Shown: in pieces, positions 42,112-51,929 of the stretch
Layout: every line of letters starts with the position of its first letter
Numbering within the stretch: position 1 is the stretch's first letter
NCBI RefSeq assembly: GCF_003050925.1
Contig: NZ_QAOV01000005.1
Location: 1 to 64,000 of the forward strand
Direction of reading: 5' to 3'
Length of the DNA stretch: 64,000 nt
Source of the DNA: Pseudomonas sp. GV085
GTDB taxonomy: Bacteria > Pseudomonadota > Gammaproteobacteria > Pseudomonadales > Pseudomonadaceae
Program-made: the position numbers and the translations under genes
Notes under the pieces: generated by a model
Seen by the model: only the letters and a program-made list of their open reading frames with translations
Databases searched by the model: none
Told to the model about the DNA's origin: nothing

Positions 42112-44034
42112 ATGAGTATCTTTAGCCACTTCCAACAACGCTTCGAGTCCACGCGCCAGGAAGAACTCTCTCTGCAAGAGTACCTGGAGCTGTGCAAAAA
42201 AGACCGCAGCGCCTATGTTTCCGCCGCCGAGCGTCTGCTGCTGGCCATCGGAGAACCGGAGCTGCTCGACACCTCGACCAACTCGAGACTGTCGCGAATC
42301 TTTTCCAACAAGGTGATCCGCCGCTATCCGGCCTTTGAAGACTTCCACGGGATGGAAGAATGCATTGACCAGATCGTGTCGTATTTCCGCCACGCCGCTC
42401 AGGGCCTGGAAGAGAAGAAACAGATCCTCTACCTGCTTGGCCCCGTCGGTGGCGGTAAATCGTCCCTGGCCGAGAAGCTCAAGCAACTGATGGAAAAAAT
42501 ACCCTTCTATGCGATCAAGGGCTCGCCGGTTTTCGAGTCACCCCTGGGTCTGTTCAACGCCACCGAAGATGGCGCGATCCTCGAGGAAGACTTCGGCATT
42601 CCACGGCGCTATCTCAATACCATCATGTCGCCATGGGCCACCAAACGCCTGGCCGAATTCGGCGGCGACATCAGCCAGTTCCGTGTGGTCAAACTCTATC
42701 CGTCGATCCTCAACCAGATCGCCGTAGCCAAGACCGAACCGGGCGATGAAAACAATCAGGACATCTCGGCACTGGTGGGTAAGGTCGATATCCGCAAACT
42801 GGAGGAATTCCCACAGAACGACGCCGATGCCTACAGCTACTCGGGCGCACTGTGCCGGTCCAACCAGGGCCTGATGGAATTCGTCGAAATGTTCAAGGCA
42901 CCGATCAAGGTGCTGCACCCATTGCTTACGGCTACCCAGGAAGGCAACTACAACAGCACCGAAGGTCTTGGCGCGATTCCGTTCACCGGGATCCTGCTGG
43001 CCCACTCCAACGAATCGGAATGGCATACCTTCCGCAACAACAAGAACAACGAAGCCTTCATCGACCGGATCTACATCGTCAAAGTGCCGTACTGCCTGCG
43101 GGTCAGTGACGAAGTGAAGATCTACGACAAGCTGCTGTTCAACAGCTCGCTGGCCAAGGCTCATTGCGCGCCGGACACCCTGAAGATGCTGGCTCAGTTC
43201 ACCGTGCTCTCGCGCCTCAAGGAGCCGGAAAACTCCAACATCTACTCGAAGATGCGCGTGTACGACGGCGAGAACCTCAAGGACACCGATCCGAAAGCCA
43301 AGTCGATCCAGGAATACCGCGACAACGCCGGTGTCGACGAAGGCATGAACGGTCTTTCCACCCGTTTCGCGTTCAAGATCCTGTCGAAGGTGTTCAACTT
43401 CGATCCGCACGAAATTGCCGCCAACCCGGTACATTTGCTCTACGTGCTGGAACAACAGATCGAACAGGAACAGTTCCAGGCGGAGACCCGTGAACGCTAT
43501 CTGCGCTTCCTCAAGGAGTACCTGGCACCGCGCTATATCGAATTCATCGGCAAGGAGATCCAGACCGCCTACCTCGAGTCCTACAGCGAGTACGGCCAGA
43601 ACATCTTCGATCGCTATGTGCTGTACGCCGACTTCTGGATCCAGGACCAGGAATACCGCGACCCGGAAACCGGCGAGATCCTCAACCGCGTAGCGTTGAA
43701 CGAAGAACTGGAGAAAATCGAGAAACCGGCCGGCATCAGCAATCCGAAGGATTTCCGCAACGAAATCGTCAACTTCGTCCTGCGTGCCCGGGCCAACAAC
43801 AACGGCAAGAACCCGACCTGGCTCAGCTACGAAAAACTGCGGGTGGTCATCGAGAAGAAAATGTTCTCCAACACCGAGGACCTGCTGCCAGTCATCAGCT
43901 TCAATGCCAAGGCCAGCAAAGAGGACCAGCAAAAACACAACGACTTCGTCACACGGATGGTCGAGCGCGGTTACACCGACAAACAGGTACGACTGCTGTC
44001 CGAGTGGTACCTGCGAGTCAGAAAATCACAATAA
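42112..44034 (+). CDS. prkA: PrkA family AAA+ serine protein kinase
   Basis: Homologue of E. coli YeaG, 640 aa. An AAA+ module occupies the N-terminal two thirds with Walker A LLGPVGGGKSS (near residue 107), and a C-terminal kinase-like/AB1-type region follows. YeaG is linked to nitrogen starvation and stationary-phase survival; a recent view sees B. subtilis PrkA as Lon-like protease (both from memory). GAGGTGACGTC fixes the start at 42112; the upstream open frame is leader. First gene of prkA-yeaH-spoVR. Confidence 0.93.
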   Translation: MSIFSHFQQRFESTRQEELSLQEYLELCKKDRSAYVSAAERLLLAIGEPELLDTSTNSRLSRIFSNKVIRRYPAFEDFHGMEECIDQIVSYFRHAAQGLEEKKQILYLLGPVGGGKSSLAEKLKQLMEKIPFYAIKGSPVFESPLGLFNATEDGAILEEDFGIPRRYLNTIMSPWATKRLAEFGGDISQFRVVKLYPSILNQIAVAKTEPGDENNQDISALVGKVDIRKLEEFPQNDADAYSYSGALCRSNQGLMEFVEMFKAPIKVLHPLLTATQEGNYNSTEGLGAIPFTGILLAHSNESEWHTFRNNKNNEAFIDRIYIVKVPYCLRVSDEVKIYDKLLFNSSLAKAHCAPDTLKMLAQFTVLSRLKEPENSNIYSKMRVYDGENLKDTDPKAKSIQEYRDNAGVDEGMNGLSTRFAFKILSKVFNFDPHEIAANPVHLLYVLEQQIEQEQFQAETRERYLRFLKEYLAPRYIEFIGKEIQTAYLESYSEYGQNIFDRYVLYADFWIQDQEYRDPETGEILNRVALNEELEKIEKPAGISNPKDFRNEIVNFVLRARANNNGKNPTWLSYEKLRVVIEKKMFSNTEDLLPVISFNAKASKEDQQKHNDFVTRMVERGYTDKQVRLLSEWYLRVRKSQ

Positions 44035-44237
44035 CCCGCTGCCGGTCAGACCGGTTGTCGTCAGCCAGAGACCTGTGTGGGCTTTTCTGTTACACAGGCC
44101 TCTGGGAGGTGTTCGAAAGTCGGTAGCGAGTTCAGGCAGCATCCAAAGCGCTTGGGGGAGCGTTCAATATCCCTCGGCTCTCGGTTCGATGCTGTATCAC
44201 CGCTCGCCCCTTTCAGGACAGCTTCTAAGGAGCAGTC

Positions 44238-45509
44238 ATGAGCTATGTGATCGACCGACGTCTCAATGGCAAGAACAAGAGCACGGTGAACCGTCAGCGG
44301 TTTCTGCGGCGTTACCGTGACCACATCAAAAAGGCTGTCGAAGAGGCGGTCAGCCGGCGCTCCATTACCGATATGGAACACGGCGAACAAATCAGCATTC
44401 CCGGCCGCGACATCGACGAGCCGGTGCTCCACCACGGTCGCGGCGGCAAGCAGACGGTCGTGCACCCGGGCAACAAGGAATTCACCAGTGGCGAACATAT
44501 CGCCCGTCCACCGGGAGGCGGTGGCGGCCGAGGCCCCGGCAAGGCCGGCAATTCCGGTGAAGGGATGGACGAATTCGTCTTCCAGATCACCCAGGAAGAA
44601 TTCCTCGAATTCATGTTCGAGGATCTCGAACTGCCCAACCTGGTCAAGCGCAACCTGACCGGCACAGATACCTTCAAGACCGTGCGGGCCGGGATCAGCA
44701 ACGAGGGCAACCCGTCGCGGATCAACATCATCCGCACCCTGCGTTCAGCCCACGCCCGGCGAATCGCCCTGTCCGGCAGCAGCCGGGCAAAACTGCGCGA
44801 AGCCAAGGAAGAACTTCTGCGAATCAAGCAGGAAGAACCAGACAACTTCGGCGATATTCAGGAAATAGAAGCTGAAATAGAAAAACTCAGCGCGCGCATT
44901 CACCGCATACCGTTTCTCGACACATTCGACCTCAAGTACAACCTGCTCATCAAGCAACCCAACCCCAGCTCCAAGGCTGTGATGTTCTGCCTGATGGACG
45001 TGTCCGGCTCGATGACCCAGGCGACCAAGGACATCGCCAAGCGCTTCTTTATCCTGCTGTACCTGTTTCTCAAGCGGAACTACGAAAAGATCGACGTAGT
45101 GTTCATCCGCCATCACACCAGTGCCCGCGAAGTGGATGAAGAGGAGTTTTTCTACTCCCGGGAAACCGGCGGCACCATCGTCTCCAGCGCCCTGAAACTG
45201 ATGCAGGAGATCATGGCCGAGCGTTATCCGAGCAACGAGTGGAACATCTACGCCGCCCAGGCCTCCGACGGTGACAACTGGAACGATGACTCTCCGATCT
45301 GCCGCGACATCCTGATCAACCAGATCATGCCATTCGTGCAGTACTACACTTACGTTGAGATCACCCCGCGCGAACACCAGGCCCTGTGGTTCGAGTACGA
45401 ACGCATCGCCGAAGCCTTTTCCGACACTTTTGCCCAGCAACAACTGGTCTCGGCCGGGGATATCTATCCGGTCTTCCGTGAACTCTTCCAGCGCAGGTTA
45501 GTGACATGA
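44238..45509 (+). CDS. yeaH: YeaH/YhbH family protein (DUF444, VWA-like)
   Basis: Uncharacterised partner of PrkA, 423 aa. The N-terminus is basic ([20 protein letters not shown]), followed by a glycine-rich hinge ([14 protein letters not shown]) and a C-terminal von Willebrand A-like domain with the metal site DVSGSM. MoxR-type AAA+ proteins often act with VWA proteins, so a PrkA-YeaH machine is a reasonable inference. A 203-bp gap separates it from prkA; it overlaps spoVR by 4 bp. Confidence 0.92.
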   Translation: MSYVIDRRLNGKNKSTVNRQRFLRRYRDHIKKAVEEAVSRRSITDMEHGEQISIPGRDIDEPVLHHGRGGKQTVVHPGNKEFTSGEHIARPPGGGGGRGPGKAGNSGEGMDEFVFQITQEEFLEFMFEDLELPNLVKRNLTGTDTFKTVRAGISNEGNPSRINIIRTLRSAHARRIALSGSSRAKLREAKEELLRIKQEEPDNFGDIQEIEAEIEKLSARIHRIPFLDTFDLKYNLLIKQPNPSSKAVMFCLMDVSGSMTQATKDIAKRFFILLYLFLKRNYEKIDVVFIRHHTSAREVDEEEFFYSRETGGTIVSSALKLMQEIMAERYPSNEWNIYAAQASDGDNWNDDSPICRDILINQIMPFVQYYTYVEITPREHQALWFEYERIAEAFSDTFAQQQLVSAGDIYPVFRELFQRRLVT

Positions 45510-47068
45510 CCGCCAAAGAGCAGAAGCGCCAACCCATTTCCACCGGCTCCGAATGGACGTTCGAGCTGATCCAGGCGTACGACCGCGAAATCAGTCGTAT
45601 TGCGGCGGGTTACGCCCTCGACACATACCCCAACCAGATCGAAGTGATCACCGCCGAACAGATGATGGATGCCTACGCCTCCGTTGGCATGCCACTGGGC
45701 TATCACCACTGGTCCTACGGCAAACATTTCCTCAGTACTGAAAAATCCTACACCCGCGGCCAGATGGGCCTGGCGTACGAGATCGTGATCAACTCCGACC
45801 CGTGTATCGCCTACCTGATGGAAGAAAACACCATCTGCATGCAGGCGCTGGTGGTGGCCCATGCCTGCTACGGGCACAACAGCTTTTTCAAAGGCAATTA
45901 CCTGTTCCGCACCTGGACCGACGCCAGTTCGATCATCGATTACCTGGTGTTTGCCAAGCAGTACATCATGCAATGCGAAGAGCGCCACGGTATCGACGCG
46001 GTCGAGGACCTGCTCGACTCCTGCCACGCACTGATGAACTATGGTGTCGACCGCTACAAACGCCCCTACCCGATTTCCGCTGAGGAAGAACGGCGCCGGC
46101 AAAAGGATCGGGAAGAGCATTTGCAGAAGCAGATCAACGATCTGTGGCGAACCATTCCCAAGGGCGCGGACAAGTTCAGCGACAAGGACAACGCACGCTT
46201 CCCCGCCGAACCTCAGGAAAACATCCTGTACTTCATCGAAAAACACGCTCCGCTACTGGAACCATGGCAACGGGAAATCGTGCGGATCGTGCGCAAGATC
46301 GCTCAATATTTTTACCCTCAACGTCAGACCCAGGTGATGAACGAAGGCTGGGCAACGTTCTGGCACTACACTTTGATGAATGACCTGTACGACGAAGGCC
46401 TGGTCACCGACGGCTTCATGATGGAGTTCCTGACATCCCACACCAGCGTGGTCTTTCAGCCGGGCTTCGACAGCCCTTACTACAGCGGCATCAACCCCTA
46501 CACTCTCGGGTTTGCCATGTACCGGGACATCCGGCGCATGTGCGAAGAGCCCACCGAGGAAGATCGCCACTGGTTCCCGGAAATTGCCGGCACCGACTGG
46601 CTATCGTCCATCAAGTTCGCCATGAGCAGCTTCAAGGATGAAAGCTTCATCCTGCAGTACCTGTCGCCGAAGGTGATCCGAGACCTGAAGTTGTTCAGCA
46701 TTCTCGATGACGACCAAAAGGACGATCTGCTGGTGCCAGCGATCCACGATGAAGAAGGCTACCGCATCATCCGTGAAACCCTGGCGGCGCAATACAATCT
46801 GGGCAATCGCGAGCCCAACGTGCAGATTTACAGCATCGACCGCCGTGGCGACCGCTCCCTGACCCTGCGGCACCAGCAACACGACCGCAAACCGCTGGGT
46901 GATTCCACCGAAGAAGTACTCAAACACCTGCACCGCCTCTGGGGCTTCGATATTCACCTGGAAACCCTGCAAGGCGATCAGGTGATGAAAACCCACCATG
47001 TTCCACCCAGAAGCGAGCACAGCGAAGGTGATTACGGCCGACTGGACCTGGCCGTCATCCATCTTTGA
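45506..47068 (+). CDS. SpoVR family protein (YcgB-like)
   Basis: Homologue of E. coli YcgB and of Bacillus SpoVR, 520 aa, cytoplasmic, function unknown. The sequence includes the conserved [30 protein letters not shown] segment (split here to family blocks), and [20 protein letters not shown], whose histidines and glutamates could bind a metal. Third gene of the trio, coupled to yeaH by an ATGA overlap. No sporulation occurs in Pseudomonas, so the role is in stress or stationary phase by inference. Confidence 0.92.
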   Translation: MTAKEQKRQPISTGSEWTFELIQAYDREISRIAAGYALDTYPNQIEVITAEQMMDAYASVGMPLGYHHWSYGKHFLSTEKSYTRGQMGLAYEIVINSDPCIAYLMEENTICMQALVVAHACYGHNSFFKGNYLFRTWTDASSIIDYLVFAKQYIMQCEERHGIDAVEDLLDSCHALMNYGVDRYKRPYPISAEEERRRQKDREEHLQKQINDLWRTIPKGADKFSDKDNARFPAEPQENILYFIEKHAPLLEPWQREIVRIVRKIAQYFYPQRQTQVMNEGWATFWHYTLMNDLYDEGLVTDGFMMEFLTSHTSVVFQPGFDSPYYSGINPYTLGFAMYRDIRRMCEEPTEEDRHWFPEIAGTDWLSSIKFAMSSFKDESFILQYLSPKVIRDLKLFSILDDDQKDDLLVPAIHDEEGYRIIRETLAAQYNLGNREPNVQIYSIDRRGDRSLTLRHQQHDRKPLGDSTEEVLKHLHRLWGFDIHLETLQGDQVMKTHHVPPRSEHSEGDYGRLDLAVIHL

Positions 47069-47131
47069 TCCGCTTTACGCCTCCGAAAGCTCGATGCAAC
47101 GGTTATCCTGTCGAGCTAACGGAGGTTTTTT

Positions 47132-48355
47132 ATGCGTATTTATAAAGTCGGCGGCGCAGTTCGTGATCGCCTGCTGGGCAAACCGGTTACCGATATCGAC
47201 TGGGTCGTGGTCGGCGCCACCACCGAAGAAATGCTCGCCAAGGGCTTTCGCCCGGTGGGCGTGGACTTCCCGGTTTTCCTTCATCCAAAAAGTGGTGAGG
47301 AGTATGCCCTCGCCCGCACCGAGCGCAAAAGCGGGCGCGGTTACGGCGGGTTCACTTTTCACGCCAGCCCTGAAGTCACCCTCGAAGAAGACTTGATCCG
47401 TCGCGACCTGACCATCAACGCCATGGCCGAAGACGATCAGCAAAACCTGACTGACCCGTACCACGGCCAGCGAGATCTCGAAGCACGCCTGCTTCGCCAT
47501 GTTTCCCCGGCATTTGCCGAAGATCCGCTCCGGGTCCTGCGTGTTGCCCGCTTTGCGGCGCGCTACGCGACGCTGGGCTTTACCGTTGCCCCGGAAACCC
47601 TGGAGCTGATGCGCCAACTCAGCGAGTCAAACGAACTTGAGGCGCTGACCCCGGAGCGCAGCTGGAAGGAAATTTCCCGCGCGCTGATGGAAGATCAGCC
47701 ACAGGTGTTTGTTGAGGTATTGCGCGCATGCGGCGCACTCAAGGTACTGATGCCCGAGGTCGACGCGCTGTTCGGCGTACCACAACCCCCGGCCCATCAC
47801 CCGGAAATCGATACCGGCGCGCACACCCTCAGCGTTTTGCAGCAAGCCGCCATACACAAACAACCACTGACCGTACGCTGGGCCTGCCTGCTGCACGACC
47901 TGGGCAAAGGCCTGACGCCAGAGCAGGAATGGCCGCGACACATTGCCCACGAGTTCAAGGGGCTGAAGCTGATCAAAGCGGTCAATGAGCGCTTCAAGGT
48001 GCCGAGAGACTGCCAGGAACTGGCTCTGCTGGTGGGCGAGTATCACACCCACGGGCATCGCGCCCATGAGCTGAAGCCATCGACATTGCTGGAACTGCTG
48101 CAAAGCTTCGACGTTTTCCGTCGACCACAGCGGTTCGAGGAGTTCATCGCAGCATGTGAAATGGATGCGCGTGGGCGCAAAGGGCTGGAAGAAAAAAGTT
48201 ATCCACAGGCGGATTATTTGCGCGGCGCAGCAACCGCTGCTCGCAACGTGGCAGTTCAGCCGTTGCTGGAGCAAGGCTTCAAGGGACCGGAGCTGGGGGA
48301 GGCAATCAAGCGTGAGCGGCTGAAGGCGCTGAAGACCTACAAAGAAAAAGCCTGA
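47132..48355 (+). CDS. cca: Multifunctional CCA tRNA nucleotidyltransferase
   Basis: Adds or repairs the 3' CCA end of tRNAs. The 407-aa protein has the class II polymerase motifs [21 protein letters not shown] and [10 protein letters not shown], and a C-terminal HD domain (CLLHDLGKG) giving phosphatase and phosphodiesterase activity, as in E. coli. ATG at 47132 follows CGGAGGTTTTTT. A triple REP follows the stop. Confidence 0.96.
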   Translation: MRIYKVGGAVRDRLLGKPVTDIDWVVVGATTEEMLAKGFRPVGVDFPVFLHPKSGEEYALARTERKSGRGYGGFTFHASPEVTLEEDLIRRDLTINAMAEDDQQNLTDPYHGQRDLEARLLRHVSPAFAEDPLRVLRVARFAARYATLGFTVAPETLELMRQLSESNELEALTPERSWKEISRALMEDQPQVFVEVLRACGALKVLMPEVDALFGVPQPPAHHPEIDTGAHTLSVLQQAAIHKQPLTVRWACLLHDLGKGLTPEQEWPRHIAHEFKGLKLIKAVNERFKVPRDCQELALLVGEYHTHGHRAHELKPSTLLELLQSFDVFRRPQRFEEFIAACEMDARGRKGLEEKSYPQADYLRGAATAARNVAVQPLLEQGFKGPELGEAIKRERLKALKTYKEKA

Positions 48356-48362
48356 ACAGGAT

Positions 48363-48471
48363 AAAAGATCGCAGCCTTTGGCAGCTCCTACAGGACGCAT
48401 CAATCCTTGTAGGAGCTGCCAAAGGCTGCGATCTTTTTACCTTTAGGAGCTGCCGAAGGCTGCGATCTTTT
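48363..48471. repeat. Triple REP cluster after cca
   Basis: A perfect pair of 30-bp arms (48363-48392 and 48408-48437, core GCAGCCTTTGGCAGCTCCTA) is followed by a third unit (48444-48471) of the same type in direct orientation to the second. It fills the gap between the convergent genes cca and folK and shares its family with the repeat at 9.7 kb. Confidence 0.85.
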
Positions 48472-48475
48472 TGCC

Positions 48476-48994
48476 TTACAGTAAATCAGAGGGTGTCAGC
48501 TGTTCACCACGCCACTCGAAAGCCACTGGCGCCAACACTTGATCAATCTGCGCTTCACTCCACAAGGTCGCAAAGCTCTTGCCTACACCCAAGTGCACGC
48601 GATCCGGCGCTATCAACGACAACGGCCACAGAACGAACGCATTTTTCAGAATTTCTGCCCGCGGCAAGATCAAGCCATCGAAGTTGCCCACCAGATCACC
48701 AAACAGCAACACGTCGATATCCAGCGGCAAACCTCGGCGATCCGGTGCATAACGACCGTTATCTGCCTCGATGAATTTCAGCCGCCGATCCAGCTCCATC
48801 AATGGCAGATCGGTATACGCCGACACCACGAAATTGAAGAACGGCCCGCTCTTGATACCCACCGGCTGGCTTTCGAACACCGCCGAACAGCGGATATCCA
48901 CCAGGAACTCAGCCAATGCATCGAGCCCTGCCCGCAAATGGGTTTCACGCTCGATATTGCTACCGAGCCCGAGGTACACCTGAGTCAGCGACAT
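48476..48994 (-). CDS. folK: HPPK, folate pyrophosphokinase
   Basis: 2-amino-4-hydroxy-6-hydroxymethyldihydropteridine diphosphokinase of folate synthesis, 172 aa. Visible motifs: LGLGSNIERE, FNFVVSAYTD, RRGLPLDIDVLLFG (the HPPK signature with metal aspartates) and LILPRAEILKNAFVLWPL. Its start overlaps the folB stop by 10 bp, so the two folate genes are coupled. Confidence 0.94.
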   Translation of the reverse strand: MSLTQVYLGLGSNIERETHLRAGLDALAEFLVDIRCSAVFESQPVGIKSGPFFNFVVSAYTDLPLMELDRRLKFIEADNGRYAPDRRGLPLDIDVLLFGDLVGNFDGLILPRAEILKNAFVLWPLSLIAPDRVHLGVGKSFATLWSEAQIDQVLAPVAFEWRGEQLTPSDLL

Positions 48995-49341
48995 CCGCGC
49001 TCGATCTCCACACCCACGCCGCCGGTGGCGGCAGGAATCGCACCTGGCTTGGTCAGCTTGAGGCGCATCCAGGTGATCTTGAATTCGCTCATCAGCACTT
49101 CAACCAGGCGCTCGGCAAAGGTTTCAACCAGCTGGAACTGCGCCTGCTCGGCAAACACCTGGATGCGCGAGGAAACACTGGCGTAGTCGAGCGCCAGGGT
49201 CAGGTCATCACCGACTGCGGCCGGGCGATTATCCCAGGCGAAGCTCAGATCAAGACGCAAGCACTGTCGGATGCTTCGTTCCCAGTCGTAGGCACCAATC
49301 ACCGTGTCGACTTCCAGGCCCTCGATAAACACTCTGTCCAA
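48985..49341 (-). CDS. folB: Dihydroneopterin aldolase
   Basis: Cleaves dihydroneopterin in folate synthesis, 118 aa. Motifs [29 protein letters not shown] and ETFAERLVE are typical. I chose a TTG start at 49341 because GGAGAAG lies seven bases upstream and the protein then begins at the family position (LDRVFIEG); the longer frame to 49365 adds residues unlike FolB. Followed by folK; divergent from plsY. Confidence 0.92.
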   Translation of the reverse strand: MDRVFIEGLEVDTVIGAYDWERSIRQCLRLDLSFAWDNRPAAVGDDLTLALDYASVSSRIQVFAEQAQFQLVETFAERLVEVLMSEFKITWMRLKLTKPGAIPAATGGVGVEIERGCR

Positions 49342-49415
49342 GCACTTCTCTCCGCTACACGACAAGGGCGCAATGCGCCGTTAGAATCAGGGCTTCCTCG
49401 CCCGGAATAGTTAGC

Positions 49416-49985
49416 ATGTTTTGGTTATTGGCGATCCTCGCCTACCTGCTCGGCTCTCTGTCCTTTGCCATTTTGCTCAGCCGCCTGACCGGTAACCCGG
49501 ATCCGCGAATGAGTGGTTCTGGCAATGCCGGTGCCACCAACATGTTGCGCCTGGCCGGCAAGAAGCTCGCCACCCTGACCCTGCTCGGCGACCTTTGCAA
49601 AGGCCTGCTGCCGGTACTGATTGCGCGTCTTGCGGGCCTTTCGCAGCAGGAGCAAGCCTGGATCGGCGTCTATGCCGTCATCGGTCATCTGTTTCCGTTG
49701 TACTTCCGCTTTCGCGGTGGCAAAGGTGTCGCCACCGCTGCCGGCATGTTACTGGGACTGTACCCGCCCGCAGCCCTTCTGGCGGTCTGTACCTGGCTCC
49801 TGACGTTCTACCTGACCCGTACCAGCTCCCTGGCCGCCCTGATCGCCACGCCGCTGACCCTGCCGTTGCTGGCCTGGCAAGAGCCTGCAGCCCTGCTGCC
49901 CATGAGCACGCTCACCGGGCTGATCGTCTGGCGCCATCGCGGCAATCTACGCGACCTGTTTGCCGGGCGCGAACGGCACTTTTAG
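49416..49985 (+). CDS. plsY: Acyl-phosphate glycerol-3-phosphate acyltransferase PlsY
   Basis: Inner-membrane enzyme that makes lysophosphatidic acid from acyl phosphate. The 189-aa protein has about five transmembrane helices and the three PlsY motifs: [20 protein letters not shown]-like [13 protein letters not shown], and the C-terminal [10 protein letters not shown]. Convergent with tsaD, 23 bp apart. Confidence 0.94.
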   Translation: MFWLLAILAYLLGSLSFAILLSRLTGNPDPRMSGSGNAGATNMLRLAGKKLATLTLLGDLCKGLLPVLIARLAGLSQQEQAWIGVYAVIGHLFPLYFRFRGGKGVATAAGMLLGLYPPAALLAVCTWLLTFYLTRTSSLAALIATPLTLPLLAWQEPAALLPMSTLTGLIVWRHRGNLRDLFAGRERHF

Positions 49986-50008
49986 TTGCCGGGCATGAGC
50001 GCCGCTCA

Positions 50009-51034
50009 TCACAACGCCGACAACTGCTCCATCGGCCAACGCGCCTGCACACTGATCGCCAGGCTTTCCTGCTGACCGGCCTGCAAGCGCTGGCAACCGG
50101 CAAAGGCGATCATCGCGCCGTTATCGGTGCAGAACTGCGGACGGGCATAAAACACATCACCCTTCATGTCCCCGAGCATTTTTTCCAGGGAAGTGCGTAA
50201 CGCCTTGTTGGCACTGACGCCCCCAGCGATCACCAGGCGTTTCATGCCGGCGGCTTTCAGGGCGCGCTTACACTTGATGGTCAAAGTCTCCACCACGGCC
50301 TGCTGGAACGCCAGCGCGATGTCGCATTGGGCTTGCTGGCCGTCGTCCCCGGCGCTGACGCACTGCTGCCAAGTGTTCAATGCAAAGGTTTTCAGGCCGC
50401 TGAAGCTGAAATCCAGGCCCGGGCGGTCGCACATCGGACGCGGGAAGACGAAACGTCCTGCAACACCCTGCTCTGCAAGGCGAGCGATCTCCGGTCCGCC
50501 CGGATAATTGAGGCCCATCATCTTGGCCGTCTTGTCGAAGGCTTCGCCGGCAGCGTCATCCAGGGTCTCGCCCAGGAGCGTGTACTGACCAATTCCGTCG
50601 ACCTGAACCAGTTGCGTATGGCCACCCGAGACCAACAAAGCGACGAACGGGAATTCCGGCGGTTGCGACTCCAGCATCGGTGCCAGCAAGTGGCCTTCCA
50701 TGTGATGCACGCCAAGGGCCGGAATGCCCCAGGCAAAGGCCAGCGCCTGAGCACAGGAAGCCCCTACCAGCAACGCGCCCACCAGGCCAGGACCCGCGGT
50801 GTAGGCGATCGCATTGATCTCGGTCGGCACGCAGTCGGCCTCGGCCAACACCTGACGAATCAAGGGCAGCATGCGCTTGACGTGATCGCGCGAAGCCAGC
50901 TCCGGTACCACGCCGCCATAGGCGCGGTGCAGGTCGATCTGACTGAACAGCGCATCGGCCAGCAGGCCGCGCTCACTGTCGTAAAGTGCGACACCGGTTT
51001 CGTCGCAGGAGGTTTCTAATCCCAGTACTAGCAT
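50009..51034 (-). CDS. tsaD: tRNA threonylcarbamoyl transferase subunit TsaD
   Basis: Catalytic part of the complex that makes t6A37 on ANN-decoding tRNAs. The 341-aa ASKHA protein has the metal motif [18 protein letters not shown] at the N-terminus, [23 protein letters not shown] and [10 protein letters not shown]. It is divergent from rpsU, an arrangement common in gammaproteobacteria. Confidence 0.96.
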   Translation of the reverse strand: MLVLGLETSCDETGVALYDSERGLLADALFSQIDLHRAYGGVVPELASRDHVKRMLPLIRQVLAEADCVPTEINAIAYTAGPGLVGALLVGASCAQALAFAWGIPALGVHHMEGHLLAPMLESQPPEFPFVALLVSGGHTQLVQVDGIGQYTLLGETLDDAAGEAFDKTAKMMGLNYPGGPEIARLAEQGVAGRFVFPRPMCDRPGLDFSFSGLKTFALNTWQQCVSAGDDGQQAQCDIALAFQQAVVETLTIKCKRALKAAGMKRLVIAGGVSANKALRTSLEKMLGDMKGDVFYARPQFCTDNGAMIAFAGCQRLQAGQQESLAISVQARWPMEQLSAL

Positions 51035-51139
51035 GGGTTTGCGCCTTGTTTAGGCTGAATTCGAAGGCGCGCATAATAGTCGTCGCGTGATGCCCCGACC
51101 AGCGGTTTTCGATCAGAGGCTTTGCATTCCGAGCGATGA

Positions 51140-51209
51140 GGGGTTAACATCCGCAACCCTTAAAAACCGACGTCTTCAAGTGCTCTTTTGCCGCGAGGAT
51201 GTTGACCCC
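51140..51209 (+). promoter_or_regulatory. Near-perfect inverted repeat upstream of rpsU
   Basis: GGGGTTAACATCC (51140-51152) and GGATGTTGACCCC (51197-51209) are complementary at 12 of 13 positions and enclose 44 bases, ending 24 bases before the rpsU start. It may form a leader stem near the ribosome binding site (AAGGTAG) of rpsU, or bind a protein as DNA. Confidence 0.45.
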
Positions 51210-51233
51210 GGTAATGAATGAAGGTAGCTCTGG

Positions 51234-51449
51234 ATGCCAGCCGTCAAAGTAAAAGAGAACGAACCCTTCGACGTAGCTCTGCGTCGTTTCAAGCGCTCCT
51301 GCGAAAAAGCCGGTGTACTGGCTGAAGTTCGTAGCCGCGAATTTTACGAGAAGCCAACTTCTGAGCGTAAGCGCAAAGCAGCAGCCGCTGTTAAGCGTCA
51401 CGCCAAGAAAGTTCAGCGCGAACAGCGCCGCGCCGTTCGTCTGTACTAA
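51234..51449 (+). CDS. rpsU: 30S ribosomal protein S21
   Basis: Small basic ribosomal protein, 71 aa, needed for initiation on natural mRNAs. The sequence [20 protein letters not shown] and the Lys/Arg-rich C-terminus are diagnostic. Start follows AAGGTAGCTCTGG. First gene of the macromolecular synthesis block with dnaG and rpoD. Confidence 0.97.
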
Positions 51450-51478
51450 TACACAGACGATCGTAGCAAGCTTCTGCC

Positions 51479-51501
51479 AAGCCCGGCCCTCAGCCGGGCT
51501 T
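51479..51501 (+). terminator. Hairpin after rpsU
   Basis: AAGCCCGGC (51479-51487) pairs with GCCGGGCTT (51493-51501), a 9-bp stem with a 5-base loop, 29 bp past the rpsU stop. It is followed by ATGGCATTTG, with no true T run, so it may be a partial terminator or processing site that lowers dnaG expression. Confidence 0.55.
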
Positions 51502-51929
51502 ATGGCATTTGCGTAAAACGCTTGATGCTTCACCGTCAAAGCCGCAGACGCGACCGAGACAAATCTGCTTCACCACGTCAGACCTGGCTCTTTTGCCAGC
51601 GGTGCACGTCTTTTCTGACGAGCCTTTCAAGGCTACTGACGAGCACACCCACTGATTCCTCTCACGACGATCAGCCCAAGGCACCTGCTTGCGTGCCAGA
51701 TGATGAGCTATCCGGGGCCTATGATTGGCCACAGCGGATTCAGCGCAACACATTCAAACAGTCGAATACTGATTGGCATTAACGTCAGTGGATTTTCGGC
51801 AGATACACTTCCCGACAGCGATTACGCAGACGACACTGGTCGAGCCGCACACTTTGCGCGCCTCAAACAATGACCGCGTTCGATCGCCGCACGTTTCGGG
51901 TTCCTTTCAGCGCAGATGACGAGAACGCC
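51502..51929. other. Gene-poor gap between rpsU and dnaG
   Basis: About 430 bp without a gene I can recognise. An open frame of 86 codons (51522-51782, plus strand) has no ribosome binding site and no recognisable motif. In other Pseudomonas a yqeY (GatB/YqeY domain) gene of about 150 codons lies here; nothing like its sequence remains. The gap may hold promoters for dnaG. Confidence 0.6.

Noticed and set aside
51522..51782. 86-codon frame between rpsU and dnaG
   Set aside because: No ribosome binding site, odd composition (Ser/Arg/Thr-rich), no similarity I recognise to YqeY or other families.
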